A stretch of DNA of 45,701 bases from an uncultured Clostridium sp. (GTDB taxonomy: Bacteria; Bacillota_A; Clostridia; TANB77; CAG-508), in the NCBI GenBank assembly GCA_905200315.1, contig CAJKKA010000003.1, forward strand, positions 1-45,701, read 5' to 3'. Of this stretch, positions 23,961 to 34,161 are shown one piece after another (the first letter of the stretch is position 1; each line of letters opens with the position of its first letter). The position numbers and the translations under genes are program-made. Below the pieces are notes generated by a model. It saw only the letters and a list, made by a program, of their open reading frames with translations, searched no databases and had not been told where the DNA came from.

Positions 23961-26900
23961 TTATAGTACTTTTTTCTTTATTAGGTAGATTCCTCCAGCT
24001 AGTGTTATTGTTGCTAGTGTTCCTATTATTGTCCATATTAGTTTTTGGTTTCCGAATGGTGGTATTATTACTATGCTTCCTTCGTCTGCGTCTGGTTCCC
24101 AATATAGTGTTGTTTCTGCTTCGCTTTGCTTTGTTGGATTTCCTATGTCGCCTGGAATTGTTAGTACTAAATAATTTTTAGTATTTTCATTTCCTTTATC
24201 TATCTTTACAGCTCCACTTTTTAATCTATTGTCTACTTCTGATAATAATACGTTTTGTCCATTTCCTCTATCTGTTGCATCGTTTACCTCATATCCTATA
24301 GTTCTACCTTTATCTATTTTTTCTTTTGTTGTGTAGTTACTGTTACTATGCTGTCCTTTATTTGGTTCTGTTGTTGTGTGGTAGCTTCTTCTTCCTACAC
24401 TGTTTGTTTGTTGTAGTATTTCTGTTGTATTTATGTATTGTAATTCGTTTCCAACTGTATCTGTTCTTGTTGCTAGTACTTTTGATAGTGTTAGATATAG
24501 TTTTTCATTATCTTTTTCTCCATATGTTTCTCCTGGGGTTAATGCTTTAAAGTCAATATTATCTTGAGTTGTTAGTTTTACACTTGCTTCTTCATAATAT
24601 TTCTTCGTGTCCGTATCTAACATATTTTTTTCTGTGTCTGATGCTTCTTTCCAGTAATTACTGTTTAGTGTAGTTGAATCGTATTCAGGGTCGGCTAGTC
24701 CTTCTGGATTGTATTTTATTCCGTTGTCTGCAAAGTCTATTATCTTGTCTGGTTTATTTGTTACTTCATCTTGTCTTTCTCCTTTAGTTCCTAAATCGTA
24801 ATATTTTCTACTTTCAGGAATTTCTATTCCATTTTCGTCATATGTTACTTCTCCTGTTGATGCATAGTCTTTCTCTCCTGTGTTTGTTATAAAGTATCTA
24901 AAGGTTACTTGTAGTGTTGATCCATATATTAGGTTTTCGTCTATTATTGGTTGTACGTATCTATCGAACCATGTTGTGCTATTTGCTGTTCCTTTGCTTC
25001 CATCTATTAATACTCTACCATCTGATGTTGTTATGTTTATGTGGTCTATTATTTTGTTTATTGTTAATTCTGAACGTGGTCTTTCTGCTAGTCCTAAGTT
25101 CATGTTATTTATAGTATATGTTTCATTATCTGTTCCTTTATTTCCATTTTGTCTTATTGGTGCATAGAATTTTGCTGTGCTTGCTGTATTCTTATATCTA
25201 TCTATACTATCTATTTGTTGTGCTGTTTCTAATTTTAATGCTGTCTCATTTGTTAATGTTAGCGAATCCTTCATTTTTGTATCATCATCTTTTGCTATAG
25301 ATTTATTTTGCACCTTACTCATTGAGTACCAATAATTCTCTGGTCCATCAGGAGAATTTCCATTGGCATCATCTTTGGTTTGTGTATAATTTTGACCTGT
25401 TTTATCTATTGTTGATTTGTAGTCTTGTGCATTATATATACTGGTATTTCCATCTCCATATGTGAACTGAATTTGATAGCTTCTACTTGGTATAAATCCT
25501 TCTATCGTATATTTTCCATCTTGATCAGTTTTTCTATCTTCTGAATTTTTCCATACCTTATTTGTTGCATCCCATACTTTAACTACTTTTCCATTATCTG
25601 TAAAATGAACTGTTGCTCCTTCTATTCCACGATCTTTACTATTTATCTCTGTATTGTATTCTCCATCTCCAAGTCTAGTATTGTTCGTAGGATCATGAGT
25701 TGTTGCATCTTCAAATACTATACCTGTTAATTTTCTTTGTTTATGATCTGGTGGAGTAACTAATTTTATTCCTAAAGAACGTCTGCAATCATCTTCTTTG
25801 TTGAACATTGTTAGTATTTCTCTTGCATCTGTACTTTTTCTTACTTGTTTATACTTATCTAAATTGAAGTTTCCTGCGTTAGAGTCTTCGTCTATTTTTC
25901 CTGCATTTGGATTACCTATACCATGTCCATTTCCAAATATGTCTCCACCATATTTTGTACTATAACTTTCTATTTCTGCAACTGTTTCTAGTGTTTTAAA
26001 TACATTATTCTCGTCTGCATCAATAACATCTTTTATTGTTTTTCTACTTAAATGTAATCTTATTTTTATTTCTTGTGTTCTATTATCTGAATTGTTTAAT
26101 TCTTTTCCGCTATTTATTGCTATTGGTATTTCTCCAATAAAATCACCAGTTGGATTTGAACTTAAATCTTTAATATTCATAATTTGTTTTTCACCATCAT
26201 ATGCTTCAAGTTTATCAAATCTATCATCACAGTAGAAGTCTAATTGTTTTAATATTCCTATAAAATTATCTGTTGATTCATTTGTTACTTTTATTGTGTA
26301 ATTTACCCAAACACTTAGCTCTTTACTTGCATCGCTTCCTATTGGACTATCTCCATCAGCGGCTATTGCACTATAATCTGCCTCTTGGAAATATACATCT
26401 TGGTTTATGGTATTCAAATCTGCTTCTTCTATTGTTTCTTTTATAACACCTCCATTGAAGCTTGTAAACTGCTGACTTACACCATTTATAGACACATCCA
26501 TAGAATCTAATCTATTTTCTAGTCTTAAGTCAAATTCTCTTTTTACAAGTCCTAAGTTTAAATATTCTTTATATTCTGTATTTGCTGATACTGTTCTATT
26601 ATTATCATTTCCAGAATATGAATCTATTCTAAACTCTTTCATTGCACATGGGTTTGTATTTGTATATCCTTCTACTTGTACAGCTTTATTATCTTCATCC
26701 ATTAAACTGTATTCTTCACTACTGCCTTTTCCTATTTCTGAAAATTTTTTATTAAATTCATATCTGCTTAAAGATTCTCCAAAATTTTGATTAAGTTCTG
26801 TTGCATATGAAGCTTGATTACTGTTGTCTTTTGCATATTGTATATTTTCATATTCTTGACCATTGTATGTAAATCGTACACGATATTTATTCAAATCATT

Positions 26901-27473
26901 TACATTTCCATTTATAGAACCATCTGGGCTATTTATAGTAATTTTCGCAACTCTTAAATATGGAAATTTATATTCACCTTTTTCATCTGTATATACCACT
27001 GAAGGGTACTTTTCTCCTGTTCCAGAATTTTCATAGTATCCACCTGGAATTGGTGAACCATCTTCATTTAATAGTTCTACTTTTACTCCTTGTACAAGTT
27101 TATCTGCATTATCGTATATTGCATTTCTATCTTTTGTTACTTTTCCACTTGCATCCAAATTGTCTATAAACACTTTTCCTTTTATTTCATATCCTACTGG
27201 TGTAGGTATTTCATTATTTTTTGCACTATTATTTACTAATGGTACATATTTCATTTGATTATTTGTTTGAGAAAGTATACTATCTTTAGCAGTTTTTACT
27301 TTAAATTTCAAATAAACATCATAATAAGGTATATTTCCTACTCTTCCACCAGTTATCTGTATTCCATCTAATATTTCATTTAATGAACCTATTGTTATTT
27401 TTGAGCCATTTATTTCTACATTAATTGCTTTTCCATCTTGCGTTTGTGCAGATTCAAATTCTAGCCCTACGCC
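23961..27473 (-). CDS. Giant surface protein, C-terminal fragment (after second frameshift)
   Basis: Open frame of 1170 codons from GGC 27473 to the stop at 23961, with no ATG near its 5' end; a TTG at 27311 is in-frame but has no ribosome site. It continues the protein encoded at 27474-29272. SdrD_B/Cna-B-like beta domains are recognisable (GYEIKGKVFIDNLDASGKVT with YTDEKGEYKFPYLRV; KLTGIVFEDATTHDPTNNTR with DQDGKYTIEGFIPSRSYQI). DUF11-like strands follow (LDSMDVSINGVSQ, GSTLQVTFRYFITNTGEKDY). The C-terminus is IIPPFGNQ, one membrane segment and a KKKVL tail: sortase-signal-like, but without LPXTG. Role: cell-surface adhesin or structural protein (inference). Confidence 0.75.
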   Translation of the reverse strand, partial: GVGLEFESAQTQDGKAINVEINGSKITIGSLNEILDGIQITGGRVGNIPYYDVYLKFKVKTAKDSILSQTNNQMKYVPLVNNSAKNNEIPTPVGYEIKGKVFIDNLDASGKVTKDRNAIYDNADKLVQGVKVELLNEDGSPIPGGYYENSGTGEKYPSVVYTDEKGEYKFPYLRVAKITINSPDGSINGNVNDLNKYRVRFTYNGQEYENIQYAKDNSNQASYATELNQNFGESLSRYEFNKKFSEIGKGSSEEYSLMDEDNKAVQVEGYTNTNPCAMKEFRIDSYSGNDNNRTVSANTEYKEYLNLGLVKREFDLRLENRLDSMDVSINGVSQQFTSFNGGVIKETIEEADLNTINQDVYFQEADYSAIAADGDSPIGSDASKELSVWVNYTIKVTNESTDNFIGILKQLDFYCDDRFDKLEAYDGEKQIMNIKDLSSNPTGDFIGEIPIAINSGKELNNSDNRTQEIKIRLHLSRKTIKDVIDADENNVFKTLETVAEIESYSTKYGGDIFGNGHGIGNPNAGKIDEDSNAGNFNLDKYKQVRKSTDAREILTMFNKEDDCRRSLGIKLVTPPDHKQRKLTGIVFEDATTHDPTNNTRLGDGEYNTEINSKDRGIEGATVHFTDNGKVVKVWDATNKVWKNSEDRKTDQDGKYTIEGFIPSRSYQIQFTYGDGNTSIYNAQDYKSTIDKTGQNYTQTKDDANGNSPDGPENYWYSMSKVQNKSIAKDDDTKMKDSLTLTNETALKLETAQQIDSIDRYKNTASTAKFYAPIRQNGNKGTDNETYTINNMNLGLAERPRSELTINKIIDHINITTSDGRVLIDGSKGTANSTTWFDRYVQPIIDENLIYGSTLQVTFRYFITNTGEKDYASTGEVTYDENGIEIPESRKYYDLGTKGERQDEVTNKPDKIIDFADNGIKYNPEGLADPEYDSTTLNSNYWKEASDTEKNMLDTDTKKYYEEASVKLTTQDNIDFKALTPGETYGEKDNEKLYLTLSKVLATRTDTVGNELQYINTTEILQQTNSVGRRSYHTTTEPNKGQHSNSNYTTKEKIDKGRTIGYEVNDATDRGNGQNVLLSEVDNRLKSGAVKIDKGNENTKNYLVLTIPGDIGNPTKQSEAETTLYWEPDADEGSIVIIPPFGNQKLIWTIIGTLATITLAGGIYLIKKKVL

Positions 27474-28599
27474 GAAATTTATCTATTGCCTTGTAGTTTA
27501 ATTCTGTTTTGTTTAGTGCTGTTGAATAATATCTCATACAATATGTTAAAGTATCTCCATCCATAACTGTTACATCTGGGGTATTTGCATTTATTATTAT
27601 TCTATTATCTTCTCCAACTTTTTTACTAGTATCAACTTCAACTTCAGGTTCCTTATCAAATACTGTTTCTACATCATTTCCATCTTTATCTTTGGTTGTA
27701 ACAGATTTCAAAAATTTTACTGTTGCATCTTCTCTTTGGGCAGTTAAACCATTATTTTTTATTTTGAAACTAGCTTGTTCATCTCCTGTTACCTTGAAAT
27801 CTATCTGCATTACACCTGACCATCTATTAATATCATCGCTTGCTTTTTCGTATGATTCTATTGTATCACTTGGTCTAGACTTTTTAACTTTTAAATTTGT
27901 AGCTTTTGCTTTATAAGCGCCTTCGCTGCTATCCCATTCCCAATATTTGTTGTCATTTATATTCTCATTTACAAAATCTAAATGATCTTCTGGATAATCA
28001 TATACATATCCATTTTTATAAATTATATTATCACCGTTCTTATTAACAGATTCCAAACTTTCATCTGTTAAATCTGCATCATCATTACCAACATTATATA
28101 CTCTAATATTATATGTAATAACATCTCCTGCAGTAATGTTAAAGTTTCTAGCATTTTGTTTTGTTAATTCATATCTTCCACTTTCTGTTACACCTTTGTT
28201 TGTATTTACTTTCACAATTGGTTTTAAATTTTCTGCATCCCAATCGTTTGAATTCCAAGAATCTGGTATATTATATAATTCCTTTCCATTTGCTGATGTT
28301 ATTTTCTTTATGTATTTTGTTGTAACTAGACGAGGTTGAGCAAGTTTAACTTTTCCACTATCAGATTTGCTATCTGTATTCCTATCAGTCTTCAACCTTA
28401 ACATTGTTTGAACACCTTTGTCTGGGTCTTCTGCACTTGTTTTTACATACTTGTATTTAGCTATTTCTCCGCTATATTTATAATATGTTCCTTTGATTTT
28501 AATTTTTACTTCTGTCTCTTCCCCTACATCATCATATTTTATATATATATGATGATCTCCACCAGTTGTTATCTTCTTCGATTTTCCAAGTTTATTTCC
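27454..28599 (-). CDS. Giant surface protein, middle fragment (between frameshifts)
   Basis: About 382 codons starting at GGA 28599 (GNKLGKSKKITTGGDHHIYI). Removing one C at 28600 joins it to the upstream frame as YDIYDDSGNKLGKSKK; removing one C at 27474 joins it to the downstream frame as IDKFGVGLEFESAQ. Both joins are seamless. DUF11-type features include VITYNIRVYNVGNDDADLTD and DTLTYCMRYYSTALN. A possible independent start near 28668 lies in non-coding-looking sequence (MRAKLKFLQLIHLMKN) and is rejected. Without correction it ends at 27454 with KFRRRARI. Confidence 0.7.
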   Translation of the reverse strand, partial: GNKLGKSKKITTGGDHHIYIKYDDVGEETEVKIKIKGTYYKYSGEIAKYKYVKTSAEDPDKGVQTMLRLKTDRNTDSKSDSGKVKLAQPRLVTTKYIKKITSANGKELYNIPDSWNSNDWDAENLKPIVKVNTNKGVTESGRYELTKQNARNFNITAGDVITYNIRVYNVGNDDADLTDESLESVNKNGDNIIYKNGYVYDYPEDHLDFVNENINDNKYWEWDSSEGAYKAKATNLKVKKSRPSDTIESYEKASDDINRWSGVMQIDFKVTGDEQASFKIKNNGLTAQREDATVKFLKSVTTKDKDGNDVETVFDKEPEVEVDTSKKVGEDNRIIINANTPDVTVMDGDTLTYCMRYYSTALNKTELNYKAIDKFRRRARI

Positions 28600-29272
28600 G
28601 AGAATCATCATAAATATCATATTCTTCATTAGATGAATTAATTGCAAAAATTTCAACTTTGCCCTCATTTCCTAATCCGCCAAAATCTGTATCAATTTTT
28701 GAAATTTTATAATATTTATTGCTACCTATTTTTTCAACTTTTGCTTTTGCTTTGCTAACATCTATGCTTACATATGGACTACTAGGTGGATCAAATTGTC
28801 TTATTGCCTTACGTAGAGCGTCAGGCATACCTACACTTTCTGTTCCAGTATTTAATACTCTAAAGTTTATTCCATACTGATTATTAATACTATTTCTGTT
28901 AGCTTTATTTAAATGCCATATTATGTTCTGCTTTTCAGTATCATCTCCACCCGTTTGTTCAAATGCATATGCAAGTCTTGAGCCAATTACTATTTTTCTA
29001 CTTCCAGCATCATCTTCATCATCTTCTTTTTCATACAATGCTTTATATGTAATTTTTCCCCAATCACTACTTAAGCTCTTACCATGTGCTCTACAAAATG
29101 TTATTTTTCCATCTGTAAAAGCTTTTGTAAATGGAGCTTCAAACTCTCCCTTAGATGGGTCAAAAACAATTTCATCAGGAGCCCAATCTGCCCTAGATAT
29201 GTTAGCAAATAATATTAAGAATATATTTACCAACATAATTCCAAATATTATTTTTCTAATATTTACTTTCAT
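28592..29272 (-). CDS. Giant surface protein, N-terminal fragment with signal peptide
   Basis: ATG 29272 follows a strong AAAGGAGGGAATAAGT site. The signal peptide is MKVNIRKIIFGIMLVNIFLI plus LFANISRA, with cleavage likely near ADW. The mature part (about 195 aa) has no recognised family but is acidic and contains VSIDVSKAKAKVEKIGSNKY. The frame stops at 28592 right after DSRK because of an extra C at 28600. Correcting both frameshifts gives about 1769 aa from 29272 to 23961. It is the second gene of the surface operon, 18 bp after the 1600-aa gene. Confidence 0.75.
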   Translation of the reverse strand: MKVNIRKIIFGIMLVNIFLILFANISRADWAPDEIVFDPSKGEFEAPFTKAFTDGKITFCRAHGKSLSSDWGKITYKALYEKEDDEDDAGSRKIVIGSRLAYAFEQTGGDDTEKQNIIWHLNKANRNSINNQYGINFRVLNTGTESVGMPDALRKAIRQFDPPSSPYVSIDVSKAKAKVEKIGSNKYYKISKIDTDFGGLGNEGKVEIFAINSSNEEYDIYDDSRK

Positions 29273-29290
29273 ACTTATTCCCTCCTTTCC

Positions 29291-32200
29291 TTAAAATTTT
29301 AATACCCTTTTATTTATTTCGTATGCTACTACACATATTAAAGCCATTATGCTTAATGTTAATGTTATATATGTTACTGGTCCACCTGTTTTTAGTCCTA
29401 GTATTACATTTGCAGAAGATTGATCATCTTCTCCTTCTTTATTGTTTCCTGGAGTTGAATCGCTATCTGCTTGTCCATATTCGTTGTAGTCTTCTGCTAT
29501 TTCTGCAGTGTTGCAATATATACCATTTCCATTTTCATTCATATTTTTTGTTAATATTAATGTTATTGTTTGGCTTTCTCCCGGGTTTATTATTGTATCT
29601 GCTAATGCTCTAGTTTCTATATTTTTGTTTGATGTATACCAGTCTTTATTTAATTCTGTCGAAAAGTCAAATCCTTCTGGCAAATAATCCACTATGTTAC
29701 TTGCATATCCTGGTATGTCTCCTTCATTTGTTACTGTTATTTCATATTCTATAGCTACTTTTGTGTTATTTATGTATTTATAATCTAAGTCTATTTTTGC
29801 AAGTTGTGTATTATAGTTTGTTGTTTTTGTTTTTTTAGTGTTCGCCATTGATATTTGTTTTACTTTTTTGTTTAAGCTCAAGTCGAAATTATTTCCTTCT
29901 ATTAATCCTATATTTATGTTTGCTATGCTTCTATCTGAAATTTCTATAGTATTAGTTGTTGCTACTGTTTTACCACTGTATGTACCTTTTATAACATTTG
30001 AATTTACAGACTCTGCAATACCTTCTTTTTGATATGTTGTTAACATATATTTAGATGTATCGTATTCAAATATAACTATATATTTGCCTTTTGTTAGTCC
30101 TTCTAATGTATATGTTCCATTTTCTTTAGTTGTTGTTGTTGCTTTTATATTACCACTTTCATCTATTGCTTTTACAGTTATTCCCTGTAATTTTGTTTCG
30201 CTATCATCTAAACTTCCACTTTTATCTGCATCTAGCCATGCTGTTCCTGTTATTTTATAGTTTTTATTTTCTGAAGAATTATCAGAATTATTCGAATTTC
30301 CCCCATTACTTGGATTATTTGGATTTGAATTATCATCGTCCTCATCTATATCTGGGTCTGGCTCTTGGTTTTCCTCTTTTTCATTTTTTTCTATTGTATA
30401 ATTGAATTTTTTATTATATCCTAGATCATCTATACTTATATTTGTTTCTACGTTTTTATCCTCTGTTAAACTTAGTTCATTAGAGACTGTAGTCTCTAAT
30501 TTTATATTTAAACTTTCTCCCAAATTAATGTCCTTATTAACAGAAATAGTATTATTATTTATATTAAATGAATAATCATTTTCTGATAATTCATTTTCAT
30601 TTATATAAACTTTGTTGTATACAATTTGATTTGGTAATTGAATTTTTGTATTTAATGATTCAATTTTTGCACTTGAATTATTTTCTATTGTTATAGAATA
30701 CTCTATCTTTTCTCCTACTTTTACATAACTTCCACTTGAAACAGATGATATTGTTTCTACATTTGCTTCCAATTTATGCCCATTAATTTTTATTACATTT
30801 GAAGATATATTATTATCCTCTGTACAACTTCCCTTTGCACTTATTGCATATTCCTGTGTTCCTGTTATTTTAACAGTTATATCTACTATAATAGAATTAT
30901 TTTCTATCTTATCTATATTTATTTCTATATTTCTATCTTTTTCATTATATGTAACTACATTTTGTAAGTCTTTATCTTCTACATAGTCATATGCAGAAGC
31001 TGAAACAAATTCTATTCCTGTTGGGATATTCATTTTTGCTTTTACATTACTTACTTTTTCTTGCGTTTCAAATGTTAATACAAAACCGTTATAATCATTT
31101 TCAAAAGTATCTTTTTTACTAGTGGTTAATAACATACTTAATACAGATTTTTTTACATTTACATTTTTCTCATTACTTTCTATTTCTGCAAAATTTGATG
31201 AACTTATCTTAGCCCTTATGCTACTATTATTTTCATCTTTTGCATATAGTAAAAATTCTGTTTTAGTACTTTTTTCCTTTTCTATTTTGCCTACTTCTAT
31301 TTCTATATTTTTTACATCTTCTTTTAGTATATATGGGTTTTCTACATCATATATATCTTCATTTTGAATTGCATACACCATTCCCTCTGGTACAGGAACA
31401 TTTATTTTTACATTTTCTGCATCTGCTGTTCCTTTGTTTGTTACATTTACTGTATATTTTACTACTTGTCCTATATTTACATTTCCTTCTACTGTGTCAT
31501 CTTCTAATGTTGCCTCTAGCACCGGCCCATTTCCTGTTGCTAGAGTTACTGGTGTTGCTTCTTTGTTTAAATCTTGTGCTTGTGTATTGTATTCTACTTT
31601 GTATGTAGATACTAAGCTTTCTCCATATTCTAGGTTTTCTGGTACTTCTGCTTCGTATCCAAAGTTTAGCTCTTCTCCTTGTGCTATTTCTTTATTTACT
31701 ACTATTAAATATGATTTTGAATCTTGTGTTGCTTCTGTTTTCCATTCGTTTTCGCTATTTTCTATATCACTATTTGCATCTGCTTTTTCGCTATAGTATA
31801 CAGTGCTATCCACATTTTGTGCATTTCCTATTTCTGTTGTTAGTTTTGCATTTATTGTTGATCCTAGGTTATCTCCTTGAGTTCCTATTCTTCCTAGTAT
31901 TTTCATTCCATTTATTGTTTCGTTTTCGTTGTTTATTACTGTTTGTGTGTATTTTGCTGTTGCTGATTTTGTGTTTCTTTCTAGTTTTATTTCTTCTTTT
32001 TCACTTCCTAATGATGTTGCTGTTTCTCCTGTTGTTTCATTTGTTACAGTATTTAATGCAATTAGCCCTACTGGTGCCACTATATTTACTGGTGCTACTG
32101 TTGTTCCTCCGTTTTCTAAGTTTATTGCTTTTTGGTTACTATAGTTCATAGTTACTTGTGTTTCTTTTGTTGTTGCTGTTTTGTTTACTGTTATATCTGT

Positions 32201-34093
32201 ATTTATTATTATTGTTATTCCTTGGTTATTGTTTGTTACATATTGTGTTTGGTTTCCTTCTAGACTTAAGTTTATTATTCTTCCATTTTCTATGTTTATG
32301 GTTGCTACTTTTAATTCGTCGTTAAATAATACGTTTACAGATTTTATATTTATTTTTTCTATATCTTCTGGCATTTCTATTCTTATTGTTGGGTTTTGAT
32401 ATAAGTCGTCTGTTATATCTTCTGTTTTTAGTATTGCTCTTAATTCTACATTTTCGTTTGTTACTACTGTAGATAAGTCTGTTTTACTTATTGTTACTTG
32501 TGCTTTACTTGTTGTTTCTTCTAAGTTTGTTATTGCAGTTTTTGTTTGTGCCTCTTCGTTTGCACTTGTTCCTATAAGTGTTGCTTCTATATTTCTTATT
32601 TGTTTTTGTGTTTCATAACTATAAGTATTTGTTGCTGTTAGTGTTTTGTTGTTGGTTATTGTTATTGTTCCTTCTTCTACTGGTTTTGTTGTTTCTATTC
32701 TTATATTATTGTAGTTTTCTTGGTAGTTATATATTATGTTTCCGTTTTCGTCTGCTTGTGCATTATTATCTATTGTTGTTATTAAATTTTCTCCATTATA
32801 TATGTTTATTTTTCCTTCTTGTCCTAATATTTTTTCAAAGTTTGCTTTGTTTATTATTGTGTTTTTGTAGTATGTGTTTGCTTGTAGTTTTTTGTTATTT
32901 TCTAAATTGTATGCTTCGTTATCTTTTGTAAATATTAGTCCTTGTGTTGGGTCCTTGTATGATATATTTGCAGATATTGTTTCTGTATATGGTGTTTCGT
33001 ATACAGAATTTGCATATATATATCCTTTATTTGTTTTTTCTGTTGCTGTAATGTTGTAGTCTATATAGTTTCCTCCTATTGCTACTGCTTGAACATTATT
33101 TACTTTGTTTTCTACCGTATTTTCTGTGTATGTTGTTATTGAACTTTGTGCATTTAATTCTATTTGATTTATTTGTTCTATATTAGAATATATGTATGTT
33201 ACTATATATTCATCATTTCCTGCCTTCCAAGCTACTTTTCCTTCTTCGTTTGCTTGATTTTCTACGTTTATTGTTATTTCTCCTGTTTCTTTATTATAAT
33301 TCCAGTTCTCCTGTGAAAAGCTTTCTTTAGCTTTTCCATTTGTTCCTATTGTAGAATTTGCATGTATTCTAACTTCTTCTGGTAAGTTTTCTTGTATTTT
33401 TGGTGCTGTTATTTTTATGTTTGTATTTTTTATTGGTAAAACATTTTCGTTTAGTGTTGATATTACATTTGTTTCTATTATTGTTTTGTCTCCATATTGC
33501 ATATATTTTGTTACATTTGTTTCTATATTTGAACTTATTTCTGCAGCCCATGTTATTGCAACATTTATTCCTGCATTTATTTGTTTTGTTACACCTTTTA
33601 TGTTTGTGTAGTTACTTGTAAATGCTATTGCTGTTTCTTTTGAACAGTAATTTGCCTCTACATATTCTTCGCGGTGCATTTTTATTTTTGCTGTTATTAT
33701 TACTTTGCTGTTGCTATTTATTTGGTTTAATTCTATTTTATTTGCTGTTGAATTTTTTACTATTCCTTCTACATTTTGTTGCTCTATACTTTCTATTTCA
33801 AAATTTGCATTGTTTAATTCTATGGCACTTTCTTTTAAGTATCCATTTTGAATGTTTATTTCGAAATTTATATATGCTTCGTTTTTAGCATCTAGTGTTA
33901 CACTATGTATTTCACTTTCTCCCACAACAAAGTATGAATCGAAGCTTACATTTTTATCACTTGATTCTTTCTTTTGTTCTTCTAGGTTTTCAAATGCTGC
34001 ATATGTTTCTGTTCCTATTAGCATTAAATTTCCTGATGTTAATAGAAATATTATTAAAATCACAATAAAATTATTTAGTAGTTGTTTTACCAT
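29291..34093 (-). CDS. Giant DUF11/SdrD_B cell-surface protein
   Basis: 1600-aa secreted protein. The signal peptide MVKQLLNNFIVILIIFLLTS is followed by GNLMLIGTETYAAF. Many beta-sandwich repeats follow; DUF11 (conserved-repeat) signatures are clear at EGNVNIGQVVKYTVNVTNKG and GSYVKVGEKIEYSITIENNS. An Asp/Asn/Ser-rich linker (EEENQEPDPDIDEDDDN-like) precedes one SdrD_B domain (YKITGTAWLDADKSGSLDDS ... ENGTYTLEGLTKGKYIV) and a last DUF11 (YEITVTNEGDIPGYASNIVD). The C-terminus GLKTGGP, a hydrophobic segment and NKRVLKF resembles a wall-sorting tail without LPXTG. It is first in the operon, with a consensus promoter at 34133-34161 and ribosome site TAGGAGGAGAAAA. Likely an adhesin or surface-layer component (inference). 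Confidence 0.85.
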   Translation of the reverse strand: MVKQLLNNFIVILIIFLLTSGNLMLIGTETYAAFENLEEQKKESSDKNVSFDSYFVVGESEIHSVTLDAKNEAYINFEINIQNGYLKESAIELNNANFEIESIEQQNVEGIVKNSTANKIELNQINSNSKVIITAKIKMHREEYVEANYCSKETAIAFTSNYTNIKGVTKQINAGINVAITWAAEISSNIETNVTKYMQYGDKTIIETNVISTLNENVLPIKNTNIKITAPKIQENLPEEVRIHANSTIGTNGKAKESFSQENWNYNKETGEITINVENQANEEGKVAWKAGNDEYIVTYIYSNIEQINQIELNAQSSITTYTENTVENKVNNVQAVAIGGNYIDYNITATEKTNKGYIYANSVYETPYTETISANISYKDPTQGLIFTKDNEAYNLENNKKLQANTYYKNTIINKANFEKILGQEGKINIYNGENLITTIDNNAQADENGNIIYNYQENYNNIRIETTKPVEEGTITITNNKTLTATNTYSYETQKQIRNIEATLIGTSANEEAQTKTAITNLEETTSKAQVTISKTDLSTVVTNENVELRAILKTEDITDDLYQNPTIRIEMPEDIEKINIKSVNVLFNDELKVATINIENGRIINLSLEGNQTQYVTNNNQGITIIINTDITVNKTATTKETQVTMNYSNQKAINLENGGTTVAPVNIVAPVGLIALNTVTNETTGETATSLGSEKEEIKLERNTKSATAKYTQTVINNENETINGMKILGRIGTQGDNLGSTINAKLTTEIGNAQNVDSTVYYSEKADANSDIENSENEWKTEATQDSKSYLIVVNKEIAQGEELNFGYEAEVPENLEYGESLVSTYKVEYNTQAQDLNKEATPVTLATGNGPVLEATLEDDTVEGNVNIGQVVKYTVNVTNKGTADAENVKINVPVPEGMVYAIQNEDIYDVENPYILKEDVKNIEIEVGKIEKEKSTKTEFLLYAKDENNSSIRAKISSSNFAEIESNEKNVNVKKSVLSMLLTTSKKDTFENDYNGFVLTFETQEKVSNVKAKMNIPTGIEFVSASAYDYVEDKDLQNVVTYNEKDRNIEINIDKIENNSIIVDITVKITGTQEYAISAKGSCTEDNNISSNVIKINGHKLEANVETISSVSSGSYVKVGEKIEYSITIENNSSAKIESLNTKIQLPNQIVYNKVYINENELSENDYSFNINNNTISVNKDINLGESLNIKLETTVSNELSLTEDKNVETNISIDDLGYNKKFNYTIEKNEKEENQEPDPDIDEDDDNSNPNNPSNGGNSNNSDNSSENKNYKITGTAWLDADKSGSLDDSETKLQGITVKAIDESGNIKATTTTKENGTYTLEGLTKGKYIVIFEYDTSKYMLTTYQKEGIAESVNSNVIKGTYSGKTVATTNTIEISDRSIANINIGLIEGNNFDLSLNKKVKQISMANTKKTKTTNYNTQLAKIDLDYKYINNTKVAIEYEITVTNEGDIPGYASNIVDYLPEGFDFSTELNKDWYTSNKNIETRALADTIINPGESQTITLILTKNMNENGNGIYCNTAEIAEDYNEYGQADSDSTPGNNKEGEDDQSSANVILGLKTGGPVTYITLTLSIMALICVVAYEINKRVLKF

Positions 34094-34132
34094 TTTTCTC
34101 CTCCTAAATCTATTTCCACTTATATATAATTA

Positions 34133-34161
34133 AGTATAAATGGTTTGAATTTTTCTTTCAA
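34133..34161 (-). promoter_or_regulatory. Sigma-A promoter of the surface-protein operon
   Basis: TTGAAA (34156-34161), 17-bp spacer, TATACT (34133-34138), about 40 bp before ATG 34093. Upstream, 34162-34400 is an extreme T-rich (plus) / A-rich (minus) tract with repeated TTACnTTTT blocks. This could act as an UP-element or curved DNA. No gene is seen in 34094-34427. Confidence 0.7.

Noticed and set aside
23908..24181. Small frames overlapping the left cassette repeat
   Set aside because: The products are low-complexity and out of frame with the surface protein, and they overlap repeat DNA.
27311..27313. TTG as the start of an independent 1116-aa surface protein
   Set aside because: The frame continues upstream with protein-like sequence to the frameshift at 27474 and no ribosome site or signal peptide is present.
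31681..33888. Long Leu/Phe-rich plus-strand frames opposite the giant surface gene
   Set aside because: They are reverse-strand shadows of an AT-rich gene, with low-complexity products and no ribosome sites.
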